Shown here in pieces: positions 33,098 through 46,090 of a DNA stretch of 64,000 nt (position 1 is its first letter; each line of letters starts with the position of its first letter). The stretch lies in contig OZ037767.1 of the NCBI GenBank assembly GCA_964035545.1, positions 18,795,759 to 18,859,758 on the forward strand. Reading direction: 5' to 3'. Both the position numbers and the translations under genes were made by a program. The notes beneath the pieces are model-generated. The model was given only the letters and a program-made list of their open reading frames with translations, was not told the DNA's origin and ran no database searches. The stretch is from Bugula neritina (Eukaryota > Bryozoa > Gymnolaemata > Cheilostomatida > Bugulidae).

Positions 33098-34671
33098 GTT
33101 CCAATGAGCGGCATATGTCTTATAGGTATTGCATCAACTGTTTGAGGTATATTGCCTTAATCTCAAAGTTAAAACAATCATGACTATAATATAATATCTT
33201 TTTTGAAATTAGCAGATTGCTTCTACTATTAAACAGTGTATCCTTGCAGAGATCCACCGGTTTTAAATAAATTTACAATTACTACTGTAGATTTATTTCA
33301 TCATAGTTTCAAAGAAAAATTTAAAAATTCATTTAAATTTTTAATTGCAAAAAGAAAGTTCTCTATTAGCAACAATAAAACTACTTTTGTGCAAAATTAA
33401 AATATTTAATTATTTTTTTTTGAAATCTTTGCATACCTTATTAAAGCATCGTCAAAAGCAAATGTCATATTTGGTATTTTCCTTAACTACTCACATTTAA
33501 ACTATAAAATATAGGCAATAAAGCTATAAAGATATGCATAAAGATTTACATTTAACGTGATGATACGTAATTTATGCTCAACACTGATATAATTTACAAG
33601 CTTTTATTTTAGATAGGAATTTCCTTCTGAATAATGAACGGAGAATAAAAGACTTTCACCATGACACTGAAAGGGCCATCCTTAATATGCATCTCTTTCT
33701 CAACAAACAATCACACAGTAACATAAAATGTTTTTATAGGGTAGATGAATACAAAGCATTTGAAACCTTGGCTCTAAAGTGCATTAAATAATCAATTGGT
33801 CTTCCCTTACAATAATATAAACTGCCTGTTTTGAAACTACCAGTGTTTTATGACGTACTTTTATGCTATGCTTAGTTTCATCTGAAAAGTGGAAGAATTA
33901 ATCTTTGGTGTTATATTAATAAAAATGGATCTTTGCCTCTCAGCTTAAAACAACAAGTTTGGATGTTATTTCATGTACATAGAATAATAACGTATTTTTA
34001 TATTATATAAGATTGCTTAGCCTACAGCTTTTCTAAATCTGATGACTTATAATATTATATAGGAACAATATAATATAGATATTATAGATTTTTTTGAAAC
34101 AGTGTATTTGTAGTGTTGTATGTTACAATAAATCCATTTGGCAACTTGTTTGCTGCTTTAAATATTTCTTCATAACAAAATTATAGTTTAACAAGACGTA
34201 GGATTTCTTCATATTATTTTTTAACTATGTGTGGTTGTGCTCTACATATAGTGTATATATAGTTCAGTTTTACAGAATCAAATAGGTATTGCTGAAGGTT
34301 GTGTTAATTGTAATCAACTTATTTACATTGTGCAACAAAAACAAAATTTGTTATAACATAATAATATATTATTATTCCGTACAAAAAATGCTGAAAATAA
34401 CAAAATGATTCTGTGTGAATTAATCATATGTGAATGTAACTTTATGAACTATTTTGAACTACAAATATTTGATGACATATTATCAATCTACATTTATATT
34501 ATGAAATATATACATATATAGCTATATTTAAAGCTTACCATTATATTTTCAAGTATAAAAATCCTATAACTTTTTCTTGCTGTACGAGAACAATGCATAC
34601 ATATTATTAATGTTAAACAGATATACGGACAACAAACGTGGATATTCAATGCATTAAGGAGCCACCAATTA
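33098..34671. other. Intergenic, no gene seen
   Basis: AT-rich DNA between the convergent Cys-rich receptor and TPMT genes, presumably holding both 3' UTRs. I see no exon with family resemblance and no strong repeat. Confidence 0.6.
33266..33271 (+). promoter_or_regulatory. Candidate polyadenylation signal AATAAA
   Basis: An AATAAA about 170 nt after the stop of the Cys-rich membrane protein, in the sense orientation. The position suits a polyadenylation signal, but AT-rich DNA produces this hexamer often. Confidence 0.35.
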
Positions 34672-35472
34672 TCAATGCCGTTTCATGACATACAACTTTG
34701 CAAACAGTTTTGTTAGTCCTTGACCTTTCCAAAACTCTTCTCTAGATCCAACCATCATATCTGTCTCATCTATTTCCTTGACACATACATCATCTCCGAA
34801 GTAGTTCTCTAAATCGGACTGTGACGCGGAAAGAGGTGGACCTTTGTATTCCCTTCTGTCGTAGAAGCAAGCTTGTATTACATACAAGAAATCCTTGGCT
34901 AATATCTTCCGCATGTGGTCCGCATACTTCTGTCTCAACTCATCATTTATAGCCTCGAAAGATCCGCGATCCCAGACAATATCGTAACACGGGAAAGGTA
35001 GTTCGTAAGCATTGCCAGAGTTAGGAAGAAAATTAAACAGGTCACCTTGACCCAGAATAAGTCGGCCATCTTGACTTGTGGTGAAAGGGCTGTCGGCTTC
35101 TTTCTCCTTTACGCTGATTCCATTTTCCTCAAAGAACTCTCTAATAGGTTGAGCAGCGTACTCTATTCCAACGACTGTAAACCCCAGTTTATAAAACAGA
35201 TACATATCTTTGGCTTTACCACACAGAGGGACAAACACTCGAACATCTTCTGCTGACTTTGTCGGGAAATTGTCTTTGAAAAGTTGTTTGAAATGTTTCC
35301 AGAGTAGCTGGCACCCGTCAGCTTCATGCCACCCACTGCTGCCGCTCTCCCATCTCTCTGCCCAGTAATCAAGGGTGAGGGTATTGTCGTCTGCTGAGGG
35401 CTCTTTTGAGGAAGAGGTAGCCGCCATCTTTCCTACCATGTGAATATATGACATTATACTACACCTATGCAC
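34672..35472 (-). CDS. TPMT: Thiopurine S-methyltransferase, intronless
   Basis: A cytosolic class I SAM-dependent methyltransferase of the TPMT family (S-methylation of aromatic or heterocyclic thiols), 266 aa from the first ATG. Family landmarks in order: LDYWAERWESGSSGWHE near the N-terminus, the SAM-binding motif VRVFVPLCGKAKDMYLFY, VVGIEYAAQPIREFFEENG, the motif CYDIVWDRGSFEAIN, then YADHMRKIL, the GPPLSAS loop and the C-terminal LTKLFAKLYVMK. The first 15 residues are not typical of the family; the Met at residue 16 (MAATSSSKEP, ATG at 35425-35427) is the likelier start and gives about 251 aa. The whole frame is one uninterrupted exon, whereas every well-supported neighbour has many introns, so a retrocopy is possible. 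No frame damage is visible. Confidence 0.93.
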   Translation of the reverse strand: MHRCSIMSYIHMVGKMAATSSSKEPSADDNTLTLDYWAERWESGSSGWHEADGCQLLWKHFKQLFKDNFPTKSAEDVRVFVPLCGKAKDMYLFYKLGFTVVGIEYAAQPIREFFEENGISVKEKEADSPFTTSQDGRLILGQGDLFNFLPNSGNAYELPFPCYDIVWDRGSFEAINDELRQKYADHMRKILAKDFLYVIQACFYDRREYKGPPLSASQSDLENYFGDDVCVKEIDETDMMVGSREEFWKGQGLTKLFAKLYVMKRH

Positions 35473-38400
35473 ACTACAGCGACTTGTCAGAGATAAATGG
35501 TAATTTAATATACCATATTATTAATATATACACTAGATCGTGTAGTGTTTGTGTTACTTGCACAGCTTGTTGTTATTTTTGTTTACTATAATTTGTTTGT
35601 AACAACAGGATATTGCAACAGGAAGTAACATCCCTTCATATTGTTTCATAATCATGTATGATTGTACACCACCTGTATATAAATTGTTTAGTTTATAGAA
35701 TAAAACAGTTTTTGTTATATGGGTACTGCTGTGTGTTGTGTCAACTGTAATAGAACCACGTGCATTGTATATAACGGATATAACATATATACAAAATACA
35801 TACACAAAACATTGCATTTATTTTCATATTTAATATACTATTAATGTACAGTACCATACCTATATAACAATGAAGAATGTTATAAAAATTTTACCAAGCT
35901 GAAATTTATTTAAAATTATGAGCTGTGAAATTATGTGAATAGTGAAATTATATAACACTGGTACTCAAGAGTTATGATATTATATGAAATTATGACTGAA
36001 GTGGCAAATATAAATCATAGAAAATGTATGCTAAATAACCCCAAACCATTGACTTATTAAAAAGTAAATATTGCATAAGTTTACAGCCCAAAGTATTGCC
36101 CAGTCTTGGAAAGTTTATGAAGTAGAGAGAAGTTTGCATTTGTAGACCAAAAAGTTTATAATAAAAATTAAAAATATTTTACTTTGGGAATGTACAGTAT
36201 GGATATTTATAAAATGTTTTATTTCATGCATCTTTTTAAATATTTTGACTGTTTTACTACCAAAACAAATACTTTGTCTTTTAAAGTTCTTTACAAAACA
36301 ATTTTTCAGATTGCAACAAGTGCCTTACACAAAAAAGGTTTATATTTTTTCGTACCTAATTCCAGCAGTAAATGATTACATACTGTAAGTCTCAATAACT
36401 TATCAATTATTTTATGAGTCACTCAAACCACATCCAACACAATGACATGAGTGCACGCTACTGTGCATATGCTACTGCATGTATGCTTTCGCTGTAGAAA
36501 TTATATACATGTATATACTCACTTATACGTGTGGAAGGTTCAGAAGTAAAGTTGAAGTCCAAGCTAGCTATTCTCACTATCCACCAGCTGAAATACAAGT
36601 TAAACTATTTAGCACTACACTCACTAGCTGTGTCAAGCAATTACTACTACTAGAGGCTTGGATGCCTGAGTTGATGTAAACATAAAAGAACTATAGTGTG
36701 AAAGTAATGAGTTTTTGATTATCATTGTTGACATATTAGAGCTAGTTTTTATTCCTGGCATACAAAAGCAGTAGGCTTTCTGTTGAGCCCTGTAGTCTAT
36801 GTAAACATTGACTTAGTTAGAAACTTAGCCTAATCACTGCATAGTTGATGGTGTTTAATTTTAGGCTCATGTCTTGTATATATAGCATAGACTTATCTTT
36901 CACTGCATACAAGTTACAACTATAATATCTATCTAATATTCTTGTATGCCTGTAAGTTCATGGATTAAATGATGTCTGCATTTACAATCTTCATAATAAT
37001 CCAAAATATACTGTTGGATTGTACTGCAAAGACTGACAACTTTTTGTATCGTTTAAGCTTATTTTTAAGAGAGAAGCTGTAAAATATAATATAGGCCATA
37101 CCTTAGAGTTTGCCAAATATAGCATCAACTATGGAATTCCATACGGCAGGCATATATAATAAGCTATAAATTCAATTAATGAGTATGAAGTAGTATGATT
37201 ATAACTGCAATATAACTTCTGAGTTTTGACTCAAAGCTGGTACTGATGGTTTTAAATTTTCTCAGTGATCTAGGCTTTAATAACAATTGAATTCTGCACT
37301 ACCATAGAAGTGAAAATTATAATATAATTTTTGTAAGATTTAGAGTTGAAGTTTGTGCCATATTTGTTATGTCGAAAACATTGCAATTCAATCTTGGCCC
37401 TCGACTTGAAAGTCAGAGAAGTTTCCAACCAGCTTCATCTGCTATTCGCATTTCTTATTCATTATCACATGCAAGTCATACTTTATAAGAGAGTGTAACT
37501 CCCGTCGCTTTTAGGTAAGAAAGCGGGTATAACATTGCCGAAACTATTCTGAGTAGCTGAACTTCCTCTTAATTTTATAAAGTAGACCGTAAATTAAATT
37601 TAAGTCTTGGATTTCAGCGTAAATGCATGTAAATAATTATAATAAACACTTTACTCAATTTAGCTCTCACAACAATGATAGTTGCTCATTTTTAAGTTCG
37701 TTATTTGCTAAATTCAACTGAGTTTAAGGCGGTTAAAACTACAAGTCGAGTTGTTATACTTTAAGTATCCTAGCTTTAGTTTAACTTGTAGTTATAGTTA
37801 TACTCATACTGTTATAGTTATAGTTATACTTATAGTTATAGTGTTATACTTGGTTATTCACATATACTGATTATAGTGATATTCATATTGATGTTGATAT
37901 TGAGTTTGACAATTATTTGATATTCATATTCTGTATTTACTTTCAGTAATTCACTATTACTATTAGTATTAATTTCATGTTCACTTGTTGATATTCATAT
38001 TAAATTATTATTATTAATATTTATATTGTTATTGTAATTGTAGCCGTGGGCGTAGCCTTAAATTCAAAGTTTAGTACTAGTTCACAATGACGATGATTTT
38101 ACTTTAGGAACTTACGTTTAAGTTTTAACCTTTCCTCCTAGTCCAACTCGCAATTTAGTAGTTAATGTTATTATTGACATCAACAATGACTTTCAAACAA
38201 AGCCCAAAAGTATTATAATAATTATAATAATCATAATCATGATTATTCATGATATTAAATTATAAATATTTAAGTATACTCGCTCACACCGTTGATTGGT
38301 TAGGATTACGCCTTAGGCTGATCTCAAAATGAATATGTATAAGAATTAAAATATGAATATGGTTATGAATATGAATATGTAATGAGTAACTATGAAGTAT

Positions 38401-39319
38401 AATGACTTGCCCTGTCTCTTATACGTTATAGTTAGGGTTAGTTTTACTCTTACTCTCGAAACTAGAAGACTCAAGTCTCACTCTTAGTCTTAGTATCAAT
38501 CGGAGTATATGTATCAATATCGGTTTGGCTCGTAAAGTCAAATACTTACTCCAAGACTAATGTAAAACTGAAAGCTGTAACTTATACTCATAGTAACCAT
38601 AACCGGATAAGGTTAAGCCGCAAGCCTAAAGCTAAAGCAAAGACTCAAAAAGTTATCTTGTAGTTCATGCTATTCTTTAGTTTTTAAGTTAACATTATGC
38701 TGATGCTCTACTTCATGCTCATGTCCATGTTTATGATCATTTAATTGAATATTGTGCTGATAGTTTCATTGCTCTCACTTTAAGTTATCACCATAATAAT
38801 GAATCTGAAAGTACGTGATGAGTATGACAATAATAGGCATTCTGATGCTGAGTAACTGAAAGGCTAAGCTATTAATCATTGCGATTGTCTTTGTGGTTAT
38901 CATATTCATTATAAGAATAATTATAACTTACATGAGTATTATAATTCTATCAGGTATGAATAAGAGGCTGTTAGTTAGATATAATACTATTATTGCTGTG
39001 GCGGTTAATGTTACTATTGTATTATTCTGATGGCACTTATATTATTCAACAATTTTAGCCAAACCAGTCTTTACTTGGACGCATTAAGTTTATTGTTATG
39101 ATTACCACATACTAACACTAATGTCATGAATACCATATATTTAATATATCACCACAAGTTTTTCCTGGAATCTAGCTAAAGATTTACAATGCAATTGCAT
39201 CAAGGTTTTTGGTTTACAACTGAAAGCTTCGTCTGTGTTAACAGATTTTACACCATGCTTCTTGTCTTGTTGTATAATGATATATTGCAATTTCAGTCAG
39301 TCCAGTTTTTATTCTAGAG
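35473..39319. other. AT-rich intergenic region, no gene seen
   Basis: No exon with domain similarity. From ~37740 to 38600 there is low-complexity DNA built on GTTATAGTTATA, TGATATTCATATT and GAATATGAATATG motifs, probably degenerate simple repeats. Confidence 0.6.
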
Positions 39320-40089
39320 ATGCAGTTGAAAGCAGCATTTGTGGTGGTTACGTTAGTTTTGCTTTTCTTAATACTCATTCAAGTCATAAAGATTTTACCT
39401 ACTAAATCGTCTTCAACCAACTCTTCCACTTCAAATGACCATGTTAGCCATGACACTGGGATTTGTTTCTCACGGAAAGTGAGTTTTGATCATGGTAAGA
39501 TTCTGCTCCTAAACAGTATGTCAGTAGGTTTATTTTCAATATTCTAATGTAAATTGCCTATTTTTATAGAGTTTTTGTCAACTAGTCACATTACTATGGG
39601 AATCACCATCAAATATTTATTCACTAAGCTTATAACATAATATTGTATAGTTATAAGCGTTGTTAAGCTAATAGTTTTATTTTAGAATATGAAAAATCTG
39701 TCTCCGTAATTTATGATTTCTCCTCCATCACATCTGCCCAGCTACAAAGTGACGTCAACTCTCTGTTAAACAATCTCAACCCACAACTAGTGTCTGAAAT
39801 CATACTTGTGCAAAACATATGTGACGATGATGAGACTCAGTCCACTGCTGTCCGACTCACACATTCTCGAGACAAAGTCAAACTCGTAGTCATTGATGCG
39901 GACGAAGTCGTTTCTACGAGTAGAGCTAGAATTGAGGGGGTGAAGAAGACAACGGCTCCATTTTTGCTATTTGTTTCTGCTGGAGTGGTACCAATCTCTG
40001 ATGGATTTCTAGGTAGTGTAGTGTTTTTAGACTAGTCAACTGTAAGTTCCGAATGTATGTATTACTACTACTATTAGTATTTCTACTAT

Positions 40090-40176
<87 letters not shown>

Positions 40177-42804
40177 CACTACCACTACTACCACTACTAC
40201 TACTAGTACTACCACTACTACTACTAGTACTAGTACTACTACTGCGCTGCTAATGCTAGTAGTTTTTGTTTCAAATCGCATTTTAGTCAGTATTTAGTGT
40301 AGTGTTGACTGCATTAAACAGTAAAGTCATTTAATGATTGTCGCACAAATAATCAACCAACTACATAACTAAGCATATCTATCTTGTTTATAATCACAAC
40401 GCTGTACAGTAATCAAGTAGGAAAATGTATTTCCCTACCATATCTGTTTTGATTATTGGGTTTCATGATCTACTCTTTCACTAAGATCTGTTTACTGATG
40501 GTTTATTGTGTGCCTAATAATGGGTAAAGTGTGACATTCCCAGTTGTCATGCTTGTAGAATCCATGTTGTACTCTATTCGGGATTCTCCTGATCATGTGG
40601 TGTGTCCCACAAGTGAGGGTAACTCCGACTATCACCTCACTTGGTCATTAAATATTCAGAAATTATCTTTTGATGAGATTGGAAAGATGAAACATTTACC
40701 TCTTTTAGACGATTATATGTTTCTTATCAGATCTGATTTATACAAGGTTGGTGGAAGTAAATATGTAGTTTAGATGTGTAAATGTCAAGTGTAGATCTTT
40801 AAATGTAGGTGTGTAGATGTTGAAGTGTAAAATGATGGGAAATGCCGGTATGAAACTAAACATAGCAGCTTTCTTTGACCATCCAACCCCTCTGTGGTTT
40901 CCAAATTTTTTTCCAGTAATGGTAATTTATTTGAGATTTGATTTCAATAAATAAATATACTTGAAGTTGTTGAATCAGTAAAAAAATTTAAGGAAATAAA
41001 ATCACTCCTTACCAACACTAATTATTGCTGCAAGGATTTACATATTATGTACAGTATTCATTTCTTTTTGATATGATTGTTAATACTCCAGAACCATGTT
41101 TGCTGGTGCCTGCTTAGATACTGCATGTGGTTGCTAGGCTAATCCAAGTGCTTGCTAAGCTGCTGCTGTGGCTGCTAGGCTACTGCAGTCTGCAAGTGGT
41201 TGCCTAACTGCTGCAAGTGCTTGCTAGTTGGTAATTTGGTTGCTAAGCTACTACACATGGTTGCTAAGCTACTGCTGTGGTTGCTAGGCAACAATTGTTC
41301 ATCTTTATTCCACCTGTTGGTAGGCTGTAGGTGAATATGACAGTTTCTTCTTCAAGAAAGACAAGGCGGACATGATAGCCTTCTCTCTGTCTGTGTGGTC
41401 CTGTGGGGGGAGTATCGTGCGGACCGGCTGTGCTCAGGCTAGGTACATGGACCACTCCCCTCTTAATACTGAACAGAGGTCTGTGGGCTATCTGCAGCAT
41501 GCTAAATACCTACAGGAAGTGTATGGAGGGAGTCTCTCTCATCACTTCACTTTTCCCGGCATCAACTTCTACAAGATGTCAGCATATGAGCAGCACGTAT
41601 GTCCAATCATATCACTACATGTATTAGTCAGCATGTATATCCAATCATATCACTACATGTGTTAGGTCAGCATGTATGTCCAATCATATCACTACATATA
41701 TCAGGTCAGCATGTATGTCCATTCATATCACTACATGTGTTAGGTCAGCATGTATGTCCATTCATATCACTACATGTATTAGTCAGCATGTATATCCAAT
41801 CATATCACTACATGTGTTAGGTCAGCATGTATGTCCAACACAGCTGCTGCTGTGCTCTCAAACGAGCAGCATCTCTCTTTCTACTAAGTCAGCCTAAGTA
41901 TTCTCTGGTATCAACCAATTTAGCTCCACCTTAGTGGGTAAAGCTACACTCTTATCAAAAAACAAATTAAGATTAACCTTTAGAGTTTAGGACATGAGAT
42001 ATGAGTTGAAAGTATTTTTATGGAAATTGTGGCACCAGTTGCATGCAATGCAGTCTTGTGTAAACATGGTGGATGATGTCACAGCACTTCTTGCGGACTG
42101 CAGAAGACTGTCCAGTAAAAGTTCTTGGCACACAAAATGCTGTTTCCCTTCTTCTGTGACAGAATGTCTTGTCTTCTGCTGGGTTAATCTGTGGAAACTC
42201 ATATTCACTGATATATCTTGTTTCAGGCGGTCACAGAGAGGAAAGAGATGTTCCGTAGTCTGAGTTGTATGACTCTAGAATGGTACGCACTCAAGTTTCC
42301 TAAGGGGCTTCCACTCCACCCCTCCGACTCCAAGTTCTATCAACCCGACTACCACCCTCTGCTCCCAGTCTACCAGTCAAGAGTTCGGCAAGTTGGTGAG
42401 CTAATCTTTGAAGTATTTTTGGATGTTTTAATATCTGAATCACGCATACAGTAAATTCAAACTTTTAGTTTTCTCTTTTTTGCTTTTCTAATACCTTTTT
42501 TAGTCTATCCCAAATTAGTTTACTTATTTTCTAAAAAATGTAAAGCTTCGGTATGTTGAGACTAGCTGATGAAGGACTGATGAAGCATGCCTTTGAAGTT
42601 TAGTCGAAAATAATTTAGTAAAACCTTCTGCTAAATACGGCTGTGACTGTTGTGTACCTGAATCGTTCACGTATTACAATATGTTGTAGGTAGACTGTTT
42701 GTACTGTATGCTGGACATTGCGTCAAGGTGGATGGGGACCAAGTTCTCGGACTATCTTGGTGCCCCACCTCACTCCCCACTAACTACAAGTTAGTTTTTG
42801 TTCT

Positions 42805-42896
<92 letters not shown>

Positions 42897-43845
42897 GTGT
42901 GTAGCCCAGCTTCCAGATAACTTTCAATGAGTTGTCAGATGCTATTTGAAATACACTTGTTGACTAGAGTGGCATATGACGATAATAATTAAAATTGTTT
43001 TCCTTCGGTACATGCAATAAATTGGTTTTCACTATTTAATCTAAATATTGGCATAAGTATTTATATTTGAACTATAAAATTAGTAGCTTGAAATTAGAAT
43101 AATACATCAATTTCACTTAATCTACCAAAATTTGTTTTTAAAAATTTTAATACAACCTATGCAGTTGAATGACATGTTCCATTGAAATAGTTTGCATTAA
43201 CTGCCCATTGAGTATCAATAGGTATCAATCACAAAATTTAGACAGACAGATGCTAAGCTTTATAAAATTTTACAAGATTCAAAGCGTAAATTGTATACTT
43301 CAATCAACTAAATATGCTTGCTGGTACCTTATAGGTCAATTTATTTTGCTTTCAGATTTATATGGCAGGACAACGGGCAGATAGTGGCCAATAGTAAATG
43401 TGTAACTGTGAGGAAAGACGATTCTATATTAACAGTAGCTGACTGTATACAAGGAGATGATAAATCCCAGTTATTTGTCTACCAGAAGTCTAGCAAAATG
43501 GTGAGGTTAATGTCCATAATCTTGTAGTTACTGATTGTGCAATACTGTTAGTATAATTATATTAACAGTATTCTTGGTCAATATATTTCTAAAGTCTAAC
43601 CTATTTAATGTGGTGTAATGTATAGATCTAGTCAAAGTTGTGGTAAAAGTTGAATATAATACTAATGTTTGTATTTTTGCTGTAGATTGCACCCTGTCTT
43701 GTCATTTATGTTGCAGATTATCTCCAAACACAATGACCAGTGTGTGACCCATTTCAATGGACCCAACAACAGACAGGTTCTAAGGACTCTCAACTGTGAC
43801 GCTGATTCTCCTTTCAATAAGTTGATTATCAATGACCTCTATTAA
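39320..43845 (+). CDS. Polypeptide GalNAc-transferase-like pseudoenzyme (8 exons, 505 aa)
   Basis: A type II Golgi membrane protein of the GT27 (pp-GalNAc-T) fold with a C-terminal ricin-type lectin region. Exons: 39320-39494, 39686-40012, 40544-40750, 41331-41596, 42227-42395, 42690-42789, 43356-43500 and 43717-43845; all phases match (1518 nt). The helix is ~5-27. Residues ~62-325 follow the GT27 order: SVSVIYDF, EIILVQ, LLFVSAG, DHVVCP, VGEYD and SVWSCGGSIVRTGC. The lectin region is ~383-505 (LFVLYAGHCVKVDGDQVLG; SKCVTVRKDD; NDQCVTHFNG). The metal ligand motif DxH is S156-A-G158, the third ligand His aligns with Tyr275, and the WGGEN motif is replaced by DKADM (247-251). The frame is intact, so this looks like a maintained, catalytically dead paralogue, perhaps glycan-binding or regulatory. 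The exon 3 donor (TTG|GTGGAA) is weak but gives the right frame. Confidence 0.85.
40063..40253. repeat. (TAC/CTA)n trinucleotide microsatellite
   Basis: About 60 TAC triplets with CCACTACCA and TAGTACTAG interruptions in intron 2 of the GalNAc-T-like gene, beginning about 50 bp after the exon 2 donor. Confidence 0.95.
41100..41293. repeat. Degenerate GGTTGCTAGGCTACTGC tandem repeat
   Basis: About eight units of 20-26 bp with the core GGTTGCTA(A/G)GCTACTGC end about 40 bp before exon 4 of the GalNAc-T-like gene. The acceptor region (TTGGTAGGCTGTAG) resembles the unit. Several units contain GTTGCTAGG, an RFX half-site-like word; the last one gives GTTGCTAGGCAAC, close to an X-box. Confidence 0.75.
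41591..41837. repeat. 38/39-bp minisatellite spanning the exon 4 donor
   Basis: Six units of 38-39 bp plus a partial seventh. Each begins CAGCA(C/T)GTATGTCC and continues CATATCACTACATG. The first unit starts with the last six coding bases of exon 4 of the GalNAc-T-like gene (CAGCAC) and includes its GTATGT donor, so the array is made of copies of the exon-intron junction. Confidence 0.92.
42807..42895. repeat. (TC)n microsatellite with short (AC)n tail
   Basis: About 39 TC dinucleotides followed by ACACACACA, starting 17 bp after the donor of exon 6 of the GalNAc-T-like gene. Confidence 0.95.
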
Positions 43846-45888
43846 GAACAGCTACAGTTCCTTATATGCATAGCGCCTCTAGATGTCTTTGCCAAAATAC
43901 ACAGCTGTCCCTGCGACGTGAAATCATTAAATCACTTCAACCTGCAGTAGCAAAATCGAATAGAATGTGTCTGTTTTGAAAGTAGATCAGATTTTTACTA
44001 AATTCGGAATGTAGTATTTTCCAACCCATAGCCTTGTCGGTTTACACAGCTGCATGCAACTTGTAGAGGATGTGTAAATAATTTTCTATAAGTGACAGTT
44101 GACTAACTTTTTACCATGACTATGTCATTCAACTCTGAGTCTACATTTCCTGAACAATAGATAGATAGTTTTACTATGACTTTTGCATGACTTCTTTTGT
44201 GTTTATGAATTATACTATACTATACTATTAACAATATATTTGGGAATTATTTTTATTTTTTTTTCCTGCAATCTCTGTTTTTATAATCTGGTGTATATTA
44301 TTATTTATTATCAATATTTCTGTATTATTTTGTGAGAGGTCAAGCTGGTGCTCAATTTTTATGCAACATTCCCTTCACAAAGACTTTTACATTTATTGCT
44401 ATTAAAGTATGCTATATTATGTGTTACCTTCCATTAATCCCTGTCAATACATTCCATGCCATATAATATGTAAACCATTTCTATATAATAAAACTGATGA
44501 CTGTAATCATTGTTAATTAGAAGTTATCTTTTCTATAAATATGTTAATTTTATTCTAGTAGTCAACACTTTCTTATTTTATAGTTTTCATGATGATGTGC
44601 CTATAACATTTAAAAAATCCATTTTGCCCAGTGTTGACTGCACCGTACACTGGTTGCTTGTTTGAGCAATAGTGTTGTAGTGGGTTTTTAAAATTTGGAG
44701 TATTGTAAACTCACGGAATGGTATATATGTTGTGGCCTTCGGGTGAGCTTGGGGGGGTCAGTGTGCAGTTACGGGTTAATGGCTCGGCTGTGAAGTAACT
44801 ACAGCTCCCGTCCGTTCGTAGGGGTGAAGTTGAGACTCCGGGTTAGGGTAGTTGGCTGGTGGTGCTCCTCAGGCTATAATTCTGGGCTAGCACTCACTAA
44901 CGTACCCTAACACATTCTAATTGGGTTGCATGCATTCTATGAAAATATCCTCAATCGGTTTACAATCTTGCAGTTCTCCCACTTACCCTAGATTTTATAG
45001 CCACAATACTCACACAAGCCACACACATGCTATATCCCATATCTATGCCAATCTCAGAGTTGTGCACCCCCACACATGCAGCAACAAGAGGAGACAACTA
45101 CACAGACCTAAAAATTCCAATATAACAATAGTTTACTGTCGAGTGTGGAGTAATGTCCAGCCATCGGTTTGAATGATGACAATATTTTGTTGCTTTTAAA
45201 AGTGAGCATCAAGTATAAAGTTTGAGTACAATAGTATTAGCATATATATTCACAGTTGATGCGAAACAAATTTGCCTGTATTGGTGGCAAGCACTGAAAT
45301 GTAATATACATATGCATTTAATAAAGATGTAATAATGGCTGAACTATTTGTATTTCAAAAACCACAGGTTATTTACAATACAGATGTGTTGTATTATAAC
45401 ACAATAGACACTGTTATTTCACTCCAGATTTGATTATAGTCTTATATTGAAATAAAAGACCGTTTAAATATAAATTATTGTTGACATTTCAGTGGGAAAC
45501 ACCATCTCTGCAGCATGACCAAATATTTTACACAGCTTATTCGATGTATGCGACGTTACAATTTACGTTCGTTAATAATATGAAATTGTGGGTGACAACT
45601 TTTTAATTAGTAACAACTGCTTGAATAAAATCTAATTTTCACCTGCTTCCGTTTCTCTTTGCAGCTTTTCTTGAAGCAACATGAACATTCTCATTCTGTT
45701 TTTAATTTAATTAATATTCGTGTAACTTTGAGTGGTAATTTAAATGTGTTATCTGTACCTTCATCAGTTATTATTATTTTGAAAATAAATTTAGATTATA
45801 ATTATTAGTATTAACTTCTAGTGTAACTAACTTCTACTCCGTATGGCGTATCGGTATTCGGCTTCGGTATCTTAAAGTTAATCTACTA

Positions 45889-46090
45889 CTACTGCTACTG
45901 CTGCTGCTACTACTACTACTAGTACTAGTACTATTGTACTACTCTACTAGTACTAGTACTATTGTACTACTCTACTAGTACTAATTCTATTAGCCTATTA
46001 CTAATACTAATAGTAATAGACTAATACTAATAGTAATAGTATTACATTTACTAGTACTATTACTATTACTATTACTATTACTATTACTAT
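45889..46090. repeat. ACT/TAGTAC low-complexity repeat
   Basis: Imperfect CTACTACTACT, TAGTACTAGTACTATTGTAC and ATTACT motifs form local palindromes because CTAGTACTAG is self-complementary. Confidence 0.85.

Noticed and set aside
40036-40281. Poly-Val and poly-Leu frames
   Set aside because: Translation of the TAC trinucleotide repeat in an intron of the GalNAc-T-like gene.
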